A stretch of 47,038 nucleotides of DNA from an uncultured Verrucomicrobiota bacterium. GTDB lineage: Bacteria > Verrucomicrobiota > Verrucomicrobiia > Opitutales > Seribacteraceae. The notes beneath the pieces are model-generated. The model saw only the letters and a program-made list of their open reading frames with translations, ran no database searches and had not been told where the DNA came from. Made by a program: the position numbers and the translations under genes. This document shows positions 8,544 through 17,050 of the stretch, in pieces; position 1 is the stretch's first letter; every line of letters starts with the position of its first letter. The stretch lies in assembly GCA_902615835.1 (NCBI GenBank), contig CACMQL010000012.1, forward strand, positions 1-47,038, given 5' to 3'.

Positions 8544-9782
8544 ATGAATCAAGTTGTCGTAACGGGAATGGGAGTGCTCACTTCGGTTGGAACCGGAGTT
8601 GAAAATTATTGGGATGGACTTTTATCCGGAAAATCCGGCATCACAGCTGTCGCCCGCTTTGATTCCACGGATATTGCCAGTAAGGTTGCATCCGAAATTA
8701 ATGATTTCAATCCTGAGGATTACATGGATCCAAAGGAAGCTAGGCGGAATGATCGCTACGCCCAGCTTGCCCTGGCTGCCACTTCTCACGCTCTCAATGA
8801 TGCGGGTTTATCCAGGGATGATTTAGTCCCAGATCGAACCGGTGTAATCGTAGGCTCAGGAATAGGCGGAATGGAGACAATCGAAAAACAGATGACCACC
8901 CTTATCCAGCGGGGACCCCGTCGTGTGTCCCCCTTCATGATTCCCTCGCTGATTGCCAATATTGCCGGAGGGATCATCGCAATAGATCTTGGGGCAAATG
9001 GTCCTAATTATTCCCCGGTTAGTGCCTGTGCGTCCGGTTCCCATGCGATTGGGGAAGCGTTTGAAATGATCCGTCGTGGTGTGGCCGATATGATTTTTGC
9101 AGGCGGTAGTGAGGCGGCGGTTACCCGAATTGGATTTGCCGGCTTTTCTTCGATGAAAGCGATGAGTACCAAATACAACGACAACCCCAGCCGTGCATCG
9201 AGACCTTTCGATCGTAACCGGGATGGATTTGTAATGGGAGAAGGCGCCGGAGTGCTAATACTGGAAACTTTGCAAAGTGCAAAAAAACGTGGAGCCAAAA
9301 TCTACGCTGAAATTATTGGCTACTCGGCTTCATGTGACGCATACCATGTGACCACCCCGGACGGGGAGAGTAAAGCCCTTACGCAATGCATGAATTTAGC
9401 GATAGGGCAGGCCAAGATTGATAAAAACTCCGTCAATTATGTCAATGCCCATGGGACATCAACTCCATATAACGATAAATCTGAGACCATGGCCCTGAAA
9501 AATGTATTCGGGCATTATGCTAAAAATGGATTGATGGTAAGTTCGACAAAATCCATGACTGGACATCTTCTTGGGGCTGCTGGGGCGATTGAAGCGGCTG
9601 CCGTTTGTAAGGCGATTGAAACCAGAGCCATACCGCCCACCATTAATTACGAAGAACCTGACCCTGATTGTGATCTCGATTATGTTCCCAATGAATCACG
9701 GGAAGCAGAAGTACAGGTAGCGATGAGTAATAATTCAGGCTTCGGCGGGCATAACGCATCTTTAGTTTTTCGAAAGGTCTAG
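8544..9782 (+). CDS. fabF: Beta-ketoacyl-ACP synthase II
   Basis: Condenses malonyl-ACP with acyl-ACP in chain elongation. The length (412) is standard. The catalytic triad is complete: Cys162 in SACASGSHAIGEAF, His303 in NAHGTSTPYNDKSE, and His341 in STKSMTGHLLGAAGAIEA. VTGMGVLTSVG at the start and NNSGFGGHNASLVFRK at the end are family signatures. It is the last gene of the plus-strand fab operon, followed 65 bases later by tRNA-Arg. Confidence 0.97.
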   Translation: MNQVVVTGMGVLTSVGTGVENYWDGLLSGKSGITAVARFDSTDIASKVASEINDFNPEDYMDPKEARRNDRYAQLALAATSHALNDAGLSRDDLVPDRTGVIVGSGIGGMETIEKQMTTLIQRGPRRVSPFMIPSLIANIAGGIIAIDLGANGPNYSPVSACASGSHAIGEAFEMIRRGVADMIFAGGSEAAVTRIGFAGFSSMKAMSTKYNDNPSRASRPFDRNRDGFVMGEGAGVLILETLQSAKKRGAKIYAEIIGYSASCDAYHVTTPDGESKALTQCMNLAIGQAKIDKNSVNYVNAHGTSTPYNDKSETMALKNVFGHYAKNGLMVSSTKSMTGHLLGAAGAIEAAAVCKAIETRAIPPTINYEEPDPDCDLDYVPNESREAEVQVAMSNNSGFGGHNASLVFRKV

Positions 9783-9845
9783 ACAACCTAATCTTCATTT
9801 TGATTGTGCTTGCGAGAAAAAAGTCATTATTTATTGTTAAATTTG

Positions 9846-9924
<79 letters not shown>

Positions 9925-9965
9925 CTCTTACAGAGTGAGTTTTTCAGTTTGAAAGAAAAAGCAAA

Positions 9966-10202
9966 TTATTCCTGCTTTTCTTCCCCACCTGATTTTTTGG
10001 ACTCAGGTTTACCTTCTTCTTTATCCTTCTTTGAATCTGCTTGGTCCTTGGGATGAGGATCTGATGGAGGAGCAACCTCCTTGCTTGGCTCTTTGGGCTT
10101 ATTCTCTTCAATGTCAGCTGTAGACTTCGGTGATTCAGGAGATTTTTTCTCAGCCGATGACTTATCTTCTTTCATTGTTTCAGGAGCATCCGCTTGAGGT
10201 TT
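9966..10202 (-). pseudogene. Out-of-frame continuation of the charged tail of the upstream membrane protein
   Basis: Immediately after the C7 run at 10209-10203, the +1 frame reads KPQADAPET, then MKEDKSSAEKKSPESPKSTA and onward to a stop at 9966. It has the same Lys/Glu/Ser/Pro-rich composition as the end of the preceding frame, which terminates 19 bases past the run. With six C's instead of seven the two would form one continuous tail about 75 residues longer. It could be translated alone from the ATG at 10175, but nothing suggests an independent gene. Confidence 0.55.
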
Positions 10203-11331
10203 GGGGGGGTTCTTTCTTTGGTTGAGGCTCAGGTGCTACTGAACTCTTGGAACTGTCGTCCGATTTTTTACTCTCCTTGATTTCTTCCTTGGTTGAAGAA
10301 TTCGTATCATTTTCTCCCTGTTTATCAGATTCCTTCGATTTGGAATCTTTGGCATCTTCGCCGGATGTCTTATTGTCTTCTTTCTTTTTATCCTCCGAAG
10401 ATTTTTCTTTTTTGTCATCCGCGTCTTCGTTCTTGGCTTTTACTTTATCGAGGACTTTTTTCTTTTTCTCGGCCTCCGCCTTGGCCTGAGCGGCCATTTC
10501 CTTCCGGGCGCTAATAAATGAAACTACACAAAGAATAACAAAAACCAGTAACAAACCAGCCGAGGCCAACATGGTCGTAGCTTTTAAGGATGAGGCCTGA
10601 ATGATTCCGTAGGTTTCTCCCTTCAACCAGTTCATCTCAGAGACGGCCTTGGGTAGCATTTTGGCCACGGCAATAAAACCGATGAGGCCCACGGTTACGG
10701 CTCCATGCATAATATGTTTTCTGGCTTTGGGTGCCATTTCGGCACCTTGGGCAAGAACAATAAGTATGATTCCCAGAATTCCGGGGATGAAGGCGGTCCA
10801 GCTCTTGTAAAATTGCAGAGAGTCGCCGGGTTTTAATGTAGTCTTGGACTCGATATTGGTCCAATTGGTTGAAGTAAGCGTAACGGGCAAGGAGTTGCCA
10901 GTGAAATTTTTATATACCAGACGAACCGTGGATCGATCGGCATCGGTTTCAGCCAAATTACCAAGTTCCCCGGTCTCCGCATGGAGAACCAGTGCTTCCT
11001 GTGTATCTCCCTTGGAGGAAGCATGCCAAAATGATTGTGTTTGGTATGCATTCGATCCTTGCTCTACAGCATAATTGGCCTGTGATCGGTCTTTAGCGTG
11101 ATTCTGATTCAAGCGGTGTACCATCCAGAAAGCATATTCTCCAGCTGACTTGCTCGATGGAAATCCTAAGTCAAGAATCACTGAATCATTCCCATCGGAG
11201 AGAGTGAACTCCGCATCATCGGGGATTGGACCTGTCAATTTTAAGGACAGACCAAGATCTTGAAATAGATAACCAGCCAAACCTGTGAGGATCAAGAGTC
11301 CGCCGATAATAAATGTTGGAATTTTTAGCAT
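10180..11331 (-). CDS. Multi-pass membrane protein with long Lys/Glu-rich cytoplasmic tail, frameshifted near its end
   Basis: From the ATG at 11331 it begins MLKIPTFIIGGLLILTGLAG, a first membrane helix. An extracytoplasmic domain of ~150 residues follows, containing DGNDSVILDLGF and LVYKNFTGNSLPVTLTSTNW. Three further helices come next (FIPGILGIILIVLAQG, GAVTVGLIGFIAVAKML, and MLASAGLLLVFVILCVVSFI). After ARKEMAAQAKAEAEKKKK comes a ~110-residue highly charged Lys/Glu/Asp/Ser tail, ending QTSSGCS just past a seven-C run at 10209-10203. The tail's true end is probably at 9966 in the +1 frame. I do not recognise the family. An upstream TTG (11358) is a less likely start. Confidence 0.75.
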   Translation of the reverse strand: MLKIPTFIIGGLLILTGLAGYLFQDLGLSLKLTGPIPDDAEFTLSDGNDSVILDLGFPSSKSAGEYAFWMVHRLNQNHAKDRSQANYAVEQGSNAYQTQSFWHASSKGDTQEALVLHAETGELGNLAETDADRSTVRLVYKNFTGNSLPVTLTSTNWTNIESKTTLKPGDSLQFYKSWTAFIPGILGIILIVLAQGAEMAPKARKHIMHGAVTVGLIGFIAVAKMLPKAVSEMNWLKGETYGIIQASSLKATTMLASAGLLLVFVILCVVSFISARKEMAAQAKAEAEKKKKVLDKVKAKNEDADDKKEKSSEDKKKEDNKTSGEDAKDSKSKESDKQGENDTNSSTKEEIKESKKSDDSSKSSVAPEPQPKKEPPQTSSGCS

Positions 11332-11438
11332 GAATCTAAAAAATTGGTAATTCGGCAATCAGGCAAGCTTCGAACGATTAATATTTGAGCCTACTTTTTA
11401 ATATGGAGGAATTTGAATACTTCGTGTAAACAAAGAAG

Positions 11439-11729
11439 ATGCCTCCTCATGCGACCCCTGAAATCAAAGAACAAACTGAGGTTGAGACTGAACTGACTCA
11501 ACTTTGGAAGGTGATCGTATTAAATGACCCCGTTAATTTGATGAATTATGTAGTCCTGGTCTTTCGCAAGGTTTTTGGCTTTGGAGAGCAGAAAGCAATT
11601 CAACACATGAAGGAAGTTCATGAATTGGGAAAATCCATTCTTTGGACAGGTGAACGCGAACAAGCCGAGAGCTATGTCTTTCAACTGCAAAAGTGGCGAC
11701 TGCAGGCGGTACTGGAAAAGGATGATTGA
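11439..11729 (+). CDS. clpS: ATP-dependent Clp protease adaptor ClpS
   Basis: Adaptor that delivers N-end-rule substrates to ClpAP. The 96-residue length is normal. The ligand-binding face includes WKVIVLNDPVNLMNYVVLVF, with the conserved Asn-Asp-x-x-N pattern, and FGEQKAIQHMKEVHELGKS. The end, AESYVFQLQKWRLQAVLEKD, matches the family's last strand and helix. The stop overlaps the next gene's ATG within ATGATTGA, indicating coupled translation. clpA is not in the window. Confidence 0.95.
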   Translation: MPPHATPEIKEQTEVETELTQLWKVIVLNDPVNLMNYVVLVFRKVFGFGEQKAIQHMKEVHELGKSILWTGEREQAESYVFQLQKWRLQAVLEKDD

Positions 11730-12168
11730 ATTTCAGATCAAGGTGGATTCCCGGATCCTGCAGGCGATATTGCCCCAGGTAGAGAAAACTTTCGCCCGTG
11801 CATCCAAATTAGGAGGTATCGCTTACGCCTGCCCAAATCCGATGGATGAGGACCTCGTGGAATCCTGGGAAAGTGGGTTGAAAGAAGAGTTTTTACATGA
11901 TCGTAAGGTTTTGGCCCGTCTGCTCCGAAATCCCAAGTTTAAGCACGGCTATGTCGAAGTGCAGGAGAAAGAAGTGGATGAATTACTCCGGAGTTTAACA
12001 GAAATCAGGCTTACCTTGCGTGAAGATGCACTCAGAGGGGTTACAGATGAACAACTAGAACAAGGCGAAGTCGATCTAAAGGAAGAGAAATCGACTGTTC
12101 GTATTGGCTACTTTGCCTACTTGGTAATGGCTGAAATTCAGGAAAGACTAATCTCTGAAATTTGCTAA
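11722..12168 (+). CDS. DUF2017-like protein coupled to clpS
   Basis: From the ATG at 11722 (8-base overlap with clpS) the product is 148 residues, starting MIEFQIKVDSRILQAILPQV. It is helical and charged, with ESWESGLKEEFLHDRKVLARLL, EVDELLRSLTEIRLTLREDAL and a terminal helix ending EIQERLISEIC. DUF2017 proteins follow clpS in Actinobacteria. The position, size and the 'LRLVLGTRL'-like middle (here LTEIRLTLRED) suggest a distant member, but that is an inference. Longer in-frame starts upstream lie inside clpS and are not credible. It converges with the next gene, whose stop overlaps by 4 bases. Confidence 0.78.
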   Translation: MIEFQIKVDSRILQAILPQVEKTFARASKLGGIAYACPNPMDEDLVESWESGLKEEFLHDRKVLARLLRNPKFKHGYVEVQEKEVDELLRSLTEIRLTLREDALRGVTDEQLEQGEVDLKEEKSTVRIGYFAYLVMAEIQERLISEIC

Positions 12169-13583
12169 GCAGGTCTGAGAATTTGATTATTGGCCACCGC
12201 AATGCCTCCAAGCATGGCACCGACGATTCCAATATAACCCTGATCGGTTCCGGCAAGAAATAAGTTTTTATATCTTGTGGAACCATCTCTTGCTTTTGTT
12301 GGCGAACCATAAAGAGTACCATTTTTGTGACTGGTGAAATGTTTGATGGTTTTGGGCGTAAAGGTATCTCGCAATACAACTTTTTGGGCAATTTCTTCTT
12401 TACTGGCAACACCACCCTTGAGGTATTGAAGTCCATTTTGAAAAATGCGATGCTCATATTTTGCTTTTTCTTTCTTATATTCATCCTTTGATAATGAACT
12501 CCAAAAGGCAAAGTTGGCGGGATGTGTGATACGAAGTTTAAAATCAGGTGGATTATTTACAGACTTATAATTTTCCGGAATGCAGATCACCCCCGAGCGC
12601 AAATCCACCGGATTTTTGGGTGGATTGTACTCGAATTTTTCAGAGTCATTAAAAAAGATGACCGTCTCTTCCCAGTTCAATTCCACAGGTTTACCCTGGA
12701 TGACAGAGATCGATTCAAGGATGGTAAATTCACCAACTTTGGCTTGGTTGCCTACAACTGGGTTGGATGATAACAACGATTCGGTTTCAATAACTCCACA
12801 GGTTGAAATAATTTGTTCGGCGACCACATTCTCTCCTGATTCAAGTTCAATGTTTGTGATCTTTTCATCGCATACTTGAAATTTAACCACTCCGGAGTTC
12901 ATTCGTCTCTCGACTCCAAGTTCCTTTAACTTTTGGCAGAGGGGATCAAGGATTGCTCGAATTCCCTGCTCCGGTCTTGCAAGTCCCTGCTTGAAGATTG
13001 CATCAAATAACATGATAAAAGTGGGAAAATCGATATCATCATTACGGGCTGACCCGTAATAACAGGTGGGGCAGAGGAGCATTTCTGCAAGCAGCGGTTC
13101 AATGCCCGAATCTTTTAATATCTCCCTCGTGGAAAGTTCCGGTGCGTCTACGGAATAAGCAGGAAACTCATTCATTTTTTGCAACAAACGGGTAAATTTA
13201 TCCGTGCTTGCGGGAAATTTATGGTCGATATCTTCAAGAAAGTTGGGGAAATGATTGCAGAATTGAAGCTCTTTTTCGGGAAAGCAGATTCTTGAAAAGC
13301 TCTGTTCTTTCAGTTGCAGGGATTCGAGAGGTAATCTCAATTGTCGGCATAATTTTAGGAGCGGGGAGTTTTTTCCTGAGTTTTCGGACGGGTAATTGGT
13401 TAGTGCATGCAGACCAACATCGAATTTCTTGCCCCCTTTGGCGTAAAAACTGTTCAGTCCACCGACTACATAATGTTTTTCCAAAACCAGAACTTTTTTC
13501 CCAAACATTCCGAGCCTGACAGCTGCAGACAGCCCAGAAAGACCGGCCCCAACAACGACTACATCGTAGCGGTTACTTTCCAT
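12165..13583 (-). CDS. Phytoene-desaturase/CrtISO-like FAD-dependent oxidoreductase
   Basis: 472 residues with an N-terminal FAD-binding motif VVVVGAGLSGLSAAVRLG (9-26) ending in LVLEKHYVVGGLNSFY, which is typical of carotenoid desaturases, isomerases and retinol-saturase-like enzymes. The C-terminal FAD signature is NLFLAGTDQGYIGIVGAMLGG. The middle is divergent, so the substrate is unknown. Upstream on the same strand are an ACP (50-base gap) and a ketosynthase. This points to an acyl-chain or polyene modification rather than classical carotenoid synthesis, for which no phytoene synthase is present. Similar KS/ACP/desaturase-like groupings occur in ladderane-type clusters; that parallel is an inference. 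Confidence 0.85.
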   Translation of the reverse strand: MESNRYDVVVVGAGLSGLSAAVRLGMFGKKVLVLEKHYVVGGLNSFYAKGGKKFDVGLHALTNYPSENSGKNSPLLKLCRQLRLPLESLQLKEQSFSRICFPEKELQFCNHFPNFLEDIDHKFPASTDKFTRLLQKMNEFPAYSVDAPELSTREILKDSGIEPLLAEMLLCPTCYYGSARNDDIDFPTFIMLFDAIFKQGLARPEQGIRAILDPLCQKLKELGVERRMNSGVVKFQVCDEKITNIELESGENVVAEQIISTCGVIETESLLSSNPVVGNQAKVGEFTILESISVIQGKPVELNWEETVIFFNDSEKFEYNPPKNPVDLRSGVICIPENYKSVNNPPDFKLRITHPANFAFWSSLSKDEYKKEKAKYEHRIFQNGLQYLKGGVASKEEIAQKVVLRDTFTPKTIKHFTSHKNGTLYGSPTKARDGSTRYKNLFLAGTDQGYIGIVGAMLGGIAVANNQILRPA

Positions 13584-13633
13584 ATAAGGTTAGGAGAAAA
13601 TAAAAACTTCTCCGGTTGGAGGAATGGATAAAA

Positions 13634-13894
13634 TTACGCAGCAGCAGAGGCTTCGAATTTCGGCAGGAGATAACTGGCACAGCTGTCCAAAGATTCAAGC
13701 TCTCGGTATTCTGCCTCGGGCACATCAATGCCGTGTTGCTTTCTTAATTCCATGACAATGTCGAGAAAATCCATCGAATCAAGATCAAGCTGTTCGCGTA
13801 ACCTAATCTCAGGTTTGACTTCGGATAAGTCTTCATCCGGGGCAATTTCAGCTATAATATCAAGTACAATCTGTTTTATTTTATCCTTAGTCAT
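13634..13894 (-). CDS. Dedicated acyl carrier protein (second ACP)
   Basis: An 86-residue ACP with the phosphopantetheine serine at position 40 in LREQLDLDSMDFLDIVMELR. The DSM motif (rather than DSL) and the Ala-rich end FEASAAA set it apart from the fabG-linked ACP and are common in ACPs of specialised acyl pathways. It lies 22 bases after the ketosynthase gene and 50 before the FAD enzyme gene, all on the minus strand, so it is presumably their carrier. Confidence 0.93.
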   Translation of the reverse strand: MTKDKIKQIVLDIIAEIAPDEDLSEVKPEIRLREQLDLDSMDFLDIVMELRKQHGIDVPEAEYRELESLDSCASYLLPKFEASAAA

Positions 13895-13916
13895 ATCGAA
13901 AAATGAAATTACTATC

Positions 13917-15158
13917 TTACCCCGTGTATTTTTTCAAGAGCAGAACTGAATTGATTCCGAGCATGCCAAAAGAATTGTTCAAGATGATATTGACTCCCCC
14001 ATCCTTTTCTTTGGGTTGATTGACTACCAAACCAGGTAAATGACAGGATGGATCCAGGTTATCCAGGTTAATTGTTGCGTGGGCAATACCATCTTGGAAA
14101 GACGGAAGATTGCCCGCCAGTTCAATGGCTCCAGCCGCTCCCATGGAATGCCCGATGAAGCTTTTGGTATTGTTTACCAAGGTCGATGAGCCATCTCCAA
14201 ATACGTTTCTTACCGCTTTGCATTCCTGCTCATCTCCCTGTGGGGTGGAAGTCGCATGCGTGCTCAGCAGGTCCACATCTTCGGGGTTCAAATGGGCATT
14301 GTCGAGAGCCTGTCGAATACATTCTTCCTGCCTCTCTGGGTTGGGAAGGACATAATCCGTCCCATCAGAATTGATTCTGTATCCGACGATTTCCGCTATG
14401 ATGTTAGCATCTCTGGCCATGGCATCTTCCAGTCTTTCCATGACATAAATGCAACCGCCTTCACTGACGACAATACCATTTCGGTCTTGGTCGAATGGGC
14501 GACTCGCTTTGGTTGGATCAAGATGAGACGCCAAGGCTCCCTGGCTCTTGAAGCCGGCAAAAATTCCAAAAGCCCGGATACTTTCACTGACCCCACCCGC
14601 AAGGGCATGATCGCATTCACCAAGCCGCAACATTTGCACGCCCTGAATAATTCCCGCATTACCTGCGGCGCAGGCGGCACCAATGGTGTAGTGAGGTCCC
14701 GTCAACCCAAGATTTACGGTTATTTCGCCTGCTGGGTTATTGGCTACCGTTCTTGGGTTGTGGTGGTGGGTCCAATATTTTACATCCTCATCATAATGGT
14801 CGACCAACTGACAAACTTCCGTTTCCGTTTCCACATTGCCATGCTCGGTAATCCCCATGTAGACGCCAACCCGTGATGGATTTAGTTCTTTCAGGGAAAG
14901 ACCCGCATTTTGCAAAGCCTCATGGGCACAAAAGATGCCGATTCCTCCTGCTCGGGTTCCCACCCTTACTTCCTTTCGGTTTTGATACTTCGTCCTTTCA
15001 AAATCACAAACGCCAGCCGCCTGTTCTCCCATATTTCGGACGGAAAATTGAACCACCCCGCTTTTTCCCTCGAGGAGTGCTTGGCGGAAAGTGGGTAGAT
15101 CATTCCCCAGCGGACAAGTGAGTCCAACTCCGGTAATGACAATTCTTTGTGGGTGCAT
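13917..15158 (-). CDS. Beta-ketoacyl-ACP synthase family protein (second KS)
   Basis: 413 residues with the FabF fold and a complete triad: Cys163 in TIGAACAAGNAGI, His in STHATSTPQGDEQE, and His in NTKSFIGHSMGAAGAIELAG. VTGVGLTCPLGND begins the protein and NNSFGMLGINSVLLLKKY ends it. The sequence differs clearly from the fabF at 8544, for example in the EHGNVETETEV and HHHNPRTVANNPAGE segments. It is therefore a specialised condensing enzyme, not a duplicate. It is the first of three genes (KS, ACP, FAD enzyme) in one probable operon and lies 80 bases downstream of the sigma-54 regulator gene. Confidence 0.92.
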   Translation of the reverse strand: MHPQRIVITGVGLTCPLGNDLPTFRQALLEGKSGVVQFSVRNMGEQAAGVCDFERTKYQNRKEVRVGTRAGGIGIFCAHEALQNAGLSLKELNPSRVGVYMGITEHGNVETETEVCQLVDHYDEDVKYWTHHHNPRTVANNPAGEITVNLGLTGPHYTIGAACAAGNAGIIQGVQMLRLGECDHALAGGVSESIRAFGIFAGFKSQGALASHLDPTKASRPFDQDRNGIVVSEGGCIYVMERLEDAMARDANIIAEIVGYRINSDGTDYVLPNPERQEECIRQALDNAHLNPEDVDLLSTHATSTPQGDEQECKAVRNVFGDGSSTLVNNTKSFIGHSMGAAGAIELAGNLPSFQDGIAHATINLDNLDPSCHLPGLVVNQPKEKDGGVNIILNNSFGMLGINSVLLLKKYTG

Positions 15159-15238
15159 AAAAAAAGTGTAGTCGAGGCTATTTTCTAGATGTAAAAAATC
15201 CTGATTAGAGGCAAGGTATACTCAAAGATGTCACTAGT

Positions 15239-16834
15239 TTAGTAGCGAATTTCAAAAACATCAATTCGCTTACGCAGGGTTGCCCGGGTAATCCCAAGAA
15301 GGGCTGACGCCTTTACTTGATTTCCTCCACACTCTTTTAGGGCTCTTTGTATAATTTCTTTCTCCACTGTTTCGATCAAGTTACGGTCCGTGTTTTGCCT
15401 AGCATGGGCATAGGCAATATCAAAACTTTCCTCGATGCTGATTGAACTGGGAGCATTCGACATCGGCATAACTTGATCTTCCTGTGAATTCGTTTCACCA
15501 AAATTAATCCTGTTTTCCTGGGTCTGATTAAACGAGGCTGTGTCTGATCTTTCTTTGGGAACATCCATTGCCCCTGAAAGTTCGCCAAGGCCAATTTCAT
15601 TTTTCACCTGATCATTACCCTGATCACGGGGTGAAGTATGATTTTCAATTTCAGAAATGAGAGTTGTGGGCAAATCTTTACTGAGGATTCTTTTCCCTTT
15701 GGAAATTACAGATGCGGAGTGAAGAACATTTTCCAATTCACGCACATTACCCGGCCATGGATAATGACCCAACAAGTCCATGGCTTCCTTGGAAATTTCC
15801 GCAGTCCCGGTCCCTTGTTCCTTATTTAGGCGTTGCAACATGAAATCAACCAGTTCGGGAAGATCTTCCATTCTTTCGCGGAGGGCGGGGGTTTTGATCC
15901 GAACCACATTGAGACGATAGTACAAATCTTCCCGGAATGTTTTCTCCTGCACCATGGATTCAAGATTCTTATGAGTGGCCGCAAGTAACCTGACATCCAC
16001 TTTTTTAATCTTGGTCGCCCCAACTCTTTGGATTTCACCCTCCTGAATCGCCCGGAGAATCTTGGTTTGAGTGGGGAGTTGCATGTCACCAATTTCATCG
16101 AGAAAAAGAGTACCTCCATGGCAAAGCTCAAATTGCCCAGCCTTCGCTTCGGTCGCACCGGTAAAGGATCCTTTTTCATGTCCGAAAAGCTCACTTTCAA
16201 TAAGGTTTTCCGGAATGGCAGCACAATTAACCGCATGAAAGGGACCATCCGAGCGATGACTATGCCGGTGAACACATCTTGCAACCAGTTCTTTTCCGGT
16301 TCCGCTCTCACCGGTGATCATTACGGTTGCTTCAGAAGCGGCAACTTGTCCGACTTGCTTGAGGACATGTTGCATTTTCTCACCACTGCCCACAATACCC
16401 TCAGCGTAATCGGCTGAATTGAGAAGGTGTTCGTAGGCATCTTCGCTATTGAGAGAATCATTGCTGGCTTTGAGGGCCTTACTAACCAACTCTTTTAGTT
16501 TGGCTAGGTCGAATGGTTTGAGCACATAGTCAAAAGCCCCGTGTTTCATCGCTTCGATAGCGGTTTGTGTTGTGCCATAGGCTGTCATTAGGATAACCAA
16601 CGACTGAGGGGCTGTAGTTCTCAAGTGTTGCAGAGTTTCAATACCTGACATGCCTCCCATTCGGTTATCAAGGAAAATCAAGGTAGGTTTTTCTGACTTG
16701 GCTGTTTCGATACCTTTCTCCCCGGAGTCAGCAGAAATGACTTGAAGCCCTTGACTCACCAATACCCGGTCGAGTGAGTAGCGGATCTCGGCATCATCAT
16801 CAATAATTAATACGGTTGCTTCAGTTATATTCAC
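15239..16834 (-). CDS. Sigma-54-dependent response regulator (NtrC family)
   Basis: Three domains. The receiver begins [15 protein letters not shown], with phosphoacceptor Asp56 in [13 protein letters not shown] (numbered from the GTG at 16834). The AAA+ core has Walker A GESGTGKE, the sigma-54 contact loop [14 protein letters not shown] and [14 protein letters not shown] Fis-type helix-turn-helix ends the protein ([24 protein letters not shown]). An Asn/Gln/Ser-rich linker separates the last two. An ATG at 16915 would add 27 residues ([13 protein letters not shown]...) that do not fit a receiver; the GTG at 16834 fits better. No histidine kinase is adjacent. It may activate the KS/ACP/FAD operon just downstream, but no binding site is proven. 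Confidence 0.93.
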   Translation of the reverse strand: MNITEATVLIIDDDAEIRYSLDRVLVSQGLQVISADSGEKGIETAKSEKPTLIFLDNRMGGMSGIETLQHLRTTAPQSLVILMTAYGTTQTAIEAMKHGAFDYVLKPFDLAKLKELVSKALKASNDSLNSEDAYEHLLNSADYAEGIVGSGEKMQHVLKQVGQVAASEATVMITGESGTGKELVARCVHRHSHRSDGPFHAVNCAAIPENLIESELFGHEKGSFTGATEAKAGQFELCHGGTLFLDEIGDMQLPTQTKILRAIQEGEIQRVGATKIKKVDVRLLAATHKNLESMVQEKTFREDLYYRLNVVRIKTPALRERMEDLPELVDFMLQRLNKEQGTGTAEISKEAMDLLGHYPWPGNVRELENVLHSASVISKGKRILSKDLPTTLISEIENHTSPRDQGNDQVKNEIGLGELSGAMDVPKERSDTASFNQTQENRINFGETNSQEDQVMPMSNAPSSISIEESFDIAYAHARQNTDRNLIETVEKEIIQRALKECGGNQVKASALLGITRATLRKRIDVFEIRY

Positions 16835-16955
16835 ATAAATTCCAGGTATTGTAGATCTATTTTTAAGATTCTTCCTGAAAAGATCAAAGACAATGATGAG
16901 AAAGATTCTTATCATTGACGAAAAATGACTACTTTACATAATAAATTCTCGTTGT

Positions 16956-17032
16956 GCCAGGGTAGCTCAGGCGGTTAGAGCGTCGGACTCATAACCCGAA
17001 GGTCGGCGGTTCAAGTCCGCCCCCTGGTACCA
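16956..17032 (+). tRNA. tRNA-Met (CAT), probably elongator
   Basis: A 77-base cloverleaf. D arm: GCTCAGGCGGTTAGAGC. Anticodon stem: TCGGA/CCCGA around the loop CTCATAA (anticodon CAT). T arm: GGCGG-TTCAAGT-CCGCC. CCA is encoded. The acceptor stem GCCAGGG/CCCTGGT pairs with a G1-U72 wobble, and the innermost anticodon-stem pair is A31-C39. It lacks the C1xA72 mismatch and the three G-C anticodon pairs of initiator tRNA. The k2C-modified Ile (CAT) isoacceptor cannot be fully excluded. Confidence 0.93.
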
Positions 17033-17050
17033 TTTAAAGGAAGATTCAAT

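Noticed and set aside
12165-13583. Carotenoid cluster interpretation
   Set aside because: Only one desaturase-like gene; no phytoene synthase, cyclase or geranylgeranyl synthase nearby.
14256-14876. 206-codon frame opposite the second ketosynthase
   Set aside because: Shadow of a well-supported KS gene with a complete catalytic triad.
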